Positions 6,064 through 6,825 of a stretch of 6,825 nucleotides of DNA are shown piece by piece (position 1 is the first letter of the stretch; the number at the start of each line of letters is the position of its first letter). Source of the stretch: Pseudomonadota bacterium (GTDB taxonomy: Bacteria; Pseudomonadota; Alphaproteobacteria; Acetobacterales; Acetobacteraceae); NCBI GenBank assembly GCA_021807975.1, contig JAKBCJ010000264.1, positions 1 through 6,825 on the forward strand. Reading direction: 5' to 3'. The notes under the pieces were generated by a model. That model saw only the letters and a program-made list of their open reading frames with translations, did not search any database and was not told the DNA's origin. The position numbers were made by a program, and so were the translations under genes.

Positions 6064-6825
6064 ATGCCTCGGGCACCGGCCTTTTGGTTTGAAGATGGTC
6101 CGATTTCCAGGGCGCTGTCGCCACTGTCTGCAATCGGCGCGGCCATCACCGCGCGGCGGGTGGCGCGCCCCGGCTGGGTTGCCCCTGTGCCGGTCATCTG
6201 CTGCGGCAATGCGACCGTAGGCGGGGCGGGCAAAACAACATTGGTTCTCGATCTTGCCCGGCGGCTGGCCGGGGCCGGGGTTCACATTCTGCTTCGGGGG
6301 TATGGCGGTTCCTCCCGGGGCGTACATCGGGTCGCGCGCGACGATCTTGCGTCGCTTGTGGGCGACGAGGCCTTGCTGTTGGCCGCCGTGGCACCAACCT
6401 GGACGGGCGCGGATCGCGCTGCCAGCGCCAGGGCGGCAGTCGGTGCGGGTGCCGGACTGCTGCTGATGGACGACGGATTGCAAAATCCAACCCTGGCAAA
6501 GACTGCCTCGATATTGACGATTGACGGACGGACTGGATTTGGCAATGGCAGGGTATTGCCAGCTGGACCGCTGCGCGAGCCCATCGGCGCCGCCGCCCGC
6601 CGCTGTCGCGCAGCCGTGCTGATCGGGCGGGATGAAGCTGAAGCCGCCGCCCGGCTTCCGCCCGGTCTTGATGTTCTGCGGGCGGACCTGGTCCAAGATG
6701 CGTCCATCGCAGCGCTGCGTGGGCAATCCGTGGTCGCCTTCGCTGGAATAGCGCTGCCAGGAAAGTTTTTCGCCCCGCTCAGGGAAGCGGGTGCGGCCCT
6801 GGTGGCAGCGCACCCATTCCCTGAC
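6064..6825 (+). CDS. lpxK: Tetraacyldisaccharide 4'-kinase, C-terminus beyond the window
   Basis: LpxK is an ATP-dependent, membrane-associated kinase that phosphorylates the 4' position of the lipid A disaccharide to give lipid IVA, the acceptor of WaaA. The frame stays open from the ATG at 6064 to the window end (254 codons). Clear family motifs are APAFW near the start, the P-loop CGNATVGGAGKTT (47-59), LRGYGG (77-82), GDEALLLA (100-107), MDDGLQNP (135-142), the stretch GFGNGRVLPAGPLREP (158-173) and FAGIALPGKFF late in the sequence. It stops at FPD, just where family members continue with a histidine-containing motif. Roughly 70-90 residues are missing because the window ends, not because the gene is broken. 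It begins two bases after the waaA stop, so the two are co-transcribed. Confidence 0.95.
   Translation, partial: MPRAPAFWFEDGPISRALSPLSAIGAAITARRVARPGWVAPVPVICCGNATVGGAGKTTLVLDLARRLAGAGVHILLRGYGGSSRGVHRVARDDLASLVGDEALLLAAVAPTWTGADRAASARAAVGAGAGLLLMDDGLQNPTLAKTASILTIDGRTGFGNGRVLPAGPLREPIGAAARRCRAAVLIGRDEAEAAARLPPGLDVLRADLVQDASIAALRGQSVVAFAGIALPGKFFAPLREAGAALVAAHPFPD

Noticed and set aside
6064..6825. lpxK as a truncated pseudogene
   Set aside because: The frame is intact with all motifs up to the last base, so the missing end is due to the window boundary.

Overview
The window looks like chromosomal DNA of a GC-rich Gram-negative alphaproteobacterium. The clearest sign is a compact operon for lipid A and Kdo assembly: a DUF374 acyltransferase, waaA and lpxK. 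This order, and the style of the proteins, suggests Rhodospirillales and perhaps Acetobacteraceae. That family-level placement is a judgement from memory, not a computed result. I see no mobile element, CRISPR array, tRNA or rRNA.

Layout. (1) Positions 1-1508, minus strand: an integral-membrane GT39 (PMT/ArnT-type) glycosyltransferase, possibly followed at the window edge by the first codons of another minus-strand gene. (2) Positions 1507-1713, plus strand: a 68-residue zinc-ribbon protein whose ATG shares the palindrome CATG with the start codon of the GT39 gene, so the two genes diverge from the same four bases. (3) Positions 1714-1826: a short convergent intergenic gap holding a GC-rich hairpin. 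(4) Positions 1827-3440, minus strand: a two-gene operon, an SDR dehydrogenase followed by an FAH-family hydrolase. This is the gene pair expected for the last two steps of non-phosphorylative L-fucose or L-rhamnose breakdown. (5) Positions 3441-4127: a long gap between divergent operons with no recognisable gene, holding an imperfect inverted repeat near the lipid A operon. (6) Positions 4128-6825, plus strand: DUF374 acyltransferase, waaA and lpxK, tightly packed; lpxK is cut by the window end.

How the genes work together. LpxK phosphorylates the lipid A disaccharide, WaaA adds Kdo to the product, and the DUF374 protein is a candidate acyltransferase on the same lipid. The GT39 enzyme may decorate a surface glycan or lipid A on the periplasmic side, but it lies on the opposite strand and is not part of that operon. 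The SDR and FAH proteins would oxidise a 2-keto-3-deoxy-6-deoxyaldonate and split it to pyruvate and lactate; the upstream enzymes of that pathway are not in the window. I find no convincing new multi-gene system. The most unusual points are the shared CATG start and the small uncharacterised zinc-ribbon protein.
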